6,326 nucleotides of DNA from Thermodesulfobacteriaceae bacterium (GTDB lineage Bacteria > Desulfobacterota > Thermodesulfobacteria > Thermodesulfobacteriales > Thermodesulfobacteriaceae), in NCBI GenBank assembly GCA_015494725.1, contig WGAR01000050.1, positions 1 to 6,326 on the forward strand. Direction: 5' to 3'. Below are positions 4,974 through 6,326 of this stretch, piece by piece (positions within the stretch are counted from its first letter, which is position 1; each line of letters opens with the position of its first letter). A program made the translations under genes and the position numbers. The notes below the pieces were generated by a model. It worked only from the letters and a program-made list of their open reading frames with translations. It searched no databases and was not told where the DNA came from.

Positions 4974-6326
4974 AATGGATACTGCAGGCCAGACAGGGAT
5001 CGTAACTCCTTACCACCCTTCCCACCTCTATCAGCCCCTCTTTGAAACGCACCGGGCAGCCCTCCAGGGCCTTTTCCGCCGGCCCGGGGCGCCCCTCTGC
5101 ATCCCGGGGAGAAAAATTCCAGGTACTCGGCACCACGCATTGATAGCGCGTGATACGCCCTTGCCTGGCCTCTACATAGTGCAACAGTTCTCCCCGGGCG
5201 GCATTGGAAAGCCCCAACCCGGAACCGGTTACCGGGGCCTCGGGATTGACGGTCTTTATGGTGGGTTCACGATAATCAAGGGCCGAAAGGGCCTCCTGAC
5301 AGAATTCGAGCAGCAGAACCGTTTCCACCGCCCGGGCCAGATGTCTTCCCATGGTGGAAAAGGCCGCCCGTTCGTTCTGCCCGAGAGAGCGCAGGATCTG
5401 GAGAAGTTTTCTTCGCCCGCGGTTCGAAAACCAGACCCGGGAAAGAGGACCGGTCTCCATGGGATGGCCATCGTAGCGCGGGGCCTTGATCCAGGAATAG
5501 GCTCCGGCCTTGCCATAAGCGGGACGGGTCTCTCCCTCCCGGAAGGATCTGGCCCCTCCCTCGTAGTAGGAATGGGCCACATGTTCCACAATTTTTTCCA
5601 CCTCAAAGGGCCTTTCCTCAAAGTCTATAAGGACCCCCGCCCGGAAAAGGGGTTCTCCCAGGGATCTGAATCCGCCGTAAGAAAGGAGGTTAAAATAGCC
5701 CTGCCCTATACGAAAATATTCCCGGTAAAGATGGCTCAGTTTGAGCACATCCGGAAGATAGGCATCCAGGGTAAACCGGTAGATCCGATCCACGATTTCC
5801 GAGACCTTGGCCGTCTTTTCGGGAGTAAGCTCCACGGTAACCCCACCGGGAAAAATGGTGTGGCTAAAAGGGACTTTTCCTCCGAGGACCGCCAGGGCCT
5901 GTGCCCCCGAGCCTACCACCTCCAGGGCCTCGAGGTAATGAGCCACAAAGGGTAAAGCCACCTCCGGGTCCCGGATATAATCTCCCGGAACCTTGCGGGT
6001 AAAAATCCACGGTTTTTTGTTCTTTACCCAGCTCTTTACCGCCGAAAGCAGCGGATCTTTCCCTTTATAGGCCAGGACCGCCCCGAAATCCACGTAATCC
6101 GGCAGGGCAAGATGGTAGAAGTGAAGAAGGTGGTCCTTGGCCATGTGCAGGGCGAGGATGATATCGTGAAGAAGTAATCCGTTCCGGGGAACCTCCAGCC
6201 CGTAAAGATCGGCCAGCGCCCTCGCAGAGGCCACCCCGTGGACCTCGTGACACACCCCGCAGATCCTCTGGGTGATGCGCTGGGCATCAAGAGGCCTTCG
6301 GCCAATAAGCAAATTTTCAAAGCCCC
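4972..6326 (-). CDS. [NiFe] hydrogenase large (catalytic) subunit, group 1-like, without C-terminal extension; 5' end outside the window
   Basis: Catalytic subunit for reversible H2 oxidation. The frame runs open to the right edge (GFENLLIGRRPLDAQ), so the TTG at 6312 is internal; probably a few tens of N-terminal residues, including the RIEGH region, are missing. In the 450 residues present, the L1 motif is RICGVCHEVHG with Cys22 and Cys25 (bases 6250-6261), and the L2 motif is DPCLACSIH with Cys444 and Cys447 (bases 4984-4995): all four Ni/Fe ligands. Group 1 signatures include KDHLLHFYHL, PGGVTVELTPEK, YSWIKAPRYDGHPMETGPL and VVPSTWNFSPRDAEG. The protein stops directly after the L2 His; most catalytic hydrogenases carry a further peptide removed by a HyaD/HybD-type protease. 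The usual EAPRG near the active site reads NAARG (374-378). The subunit looks somewhat shorter than typical group 1 large subunits. Whether it is catalytic, sensory or both is open. Confidence 0.95.
   Translation of the reverse strand, partial: GFENLLIGRRPLDAQRITQRICGVCHEVHGVASARALADLYGLEVPRNGLLLHDIILALHMAKDHLLHFYHLALPDYVDFGAVLAYKGKDPLLSAVKSWVKNKKPWIFTRKVPGDYIRDPEVALPFVAHYLEALEVVGSGAQALAVLGGKVPFSHTIFPGGVTVELTPEKTAKVSEIVDRIYRFTLDAYLPDVLKLSHLYREYFRIGQGYFNLLSYGGFRSLGEPLFRAGVLIDFEERPFEVEKIVEHVAHSYYEGGARSFREGETRPAYGKAGAYSWIKAPRYDGHPMETGPLSRVWFSNRGRRKLLQILRSLGQNERAAFSTMGRHLARAVETVLLLEFCQEALSALDYREPTIKTVNPEAPVTGSGLGLSNAARGELLHYVEARQGRITRYQCVVPSTWNFSPRDAEGRPGPAEKALEGCPVRFKEGLIEVGRVVRSYDPCLACSIH

Noticed and set aside
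4720..5955. Long open frame of 411 codons on the plus strand, opposite the hydrogenase genes.
   Set aside because: It lies antisense to two strongly recognisable hydrogenase subunits, gives a Pro/Gly/Arg-rich sequence with no family resemblance, and spans the junction of both genes. It is a by-product of GC-rich codon use.
6312..6314. TTG at 6312 as the start of the large subunit.
   Set aside because: The same frame continues to the window edge with GFEN, which matches the conserved RGFEK-like segment of hydrogenase large subunits, so the true start lies outside.

Overview
The window holds five protein-coding genes in two convergent groups, with almost no non-coding DNA. The DNA is visibly GC-rich and codes densely. 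ADP-forming acyl-CoA ligase, a periplasmic-type [NiFe] hydrogenase and a haem-motif chemoreceptor together suggest an anaerobic, motile, probably thermophilic bacterium of the sulfur/hydrogen-metabolising kind (for example Thermodesulfobacteriota). That placement is inference from gene content; there is no marker gene here.

Plus strand, 1-2463: the 3' two-thirds of a fused alpha/beta ADP-forming acetate-CoA ligase, which enters from the left edge. Three bases after it comes a stand-alone BioD-like/DRTGG protein, related to the N-terminal regulatory part of long phosphotransacetylases but without the catalytic domain. The pair points to acetyl-CoA/acetate energy metabolism. The two groups converge with only 20 bases between stop codons (2464-2483).

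Minus strand, read from 6326 down to 2484: a [NiFe] hydrogenase large subunit (5' end beyond the right edge), the hydrogenase small subunit, and a methyl-accepting chemotaxis protein. The large-to-small gap is 9 bases, and the chemoreceptor start lies inside the 3' end of the small-subunit gene (23-base overlap), so the three look like one tightly coupled operon.

This minus-strand trio is the interesting part. The large subunit has intact L1 and L2 active-site cysteines but stops directly after the L2 histidine, so it has no C-terminal peptide for a maturation protease to remove, a trait known from H2-sensing regulatory hydrogenases. The small subunit has a Tat-like twin-arginine start, an Asp in place of one proximal-cluster Cys, and an extra Cys at the medial cluster. 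The chemoreceptor has a CxxCH haem c motif in its predicted periplasmic domain. My reading, as a hypothesis, is a hydrogenase-coupled chemoreceptor: H2 oxidation on the outer face of the membrane could be passed as a redox signal to a haem-bearing receptor, giving H2- or redox-taxis. No promoter, RNA gene, mobile element, repeat array or CRISPR was seen; the promoters of both groups probably lie outside the window.
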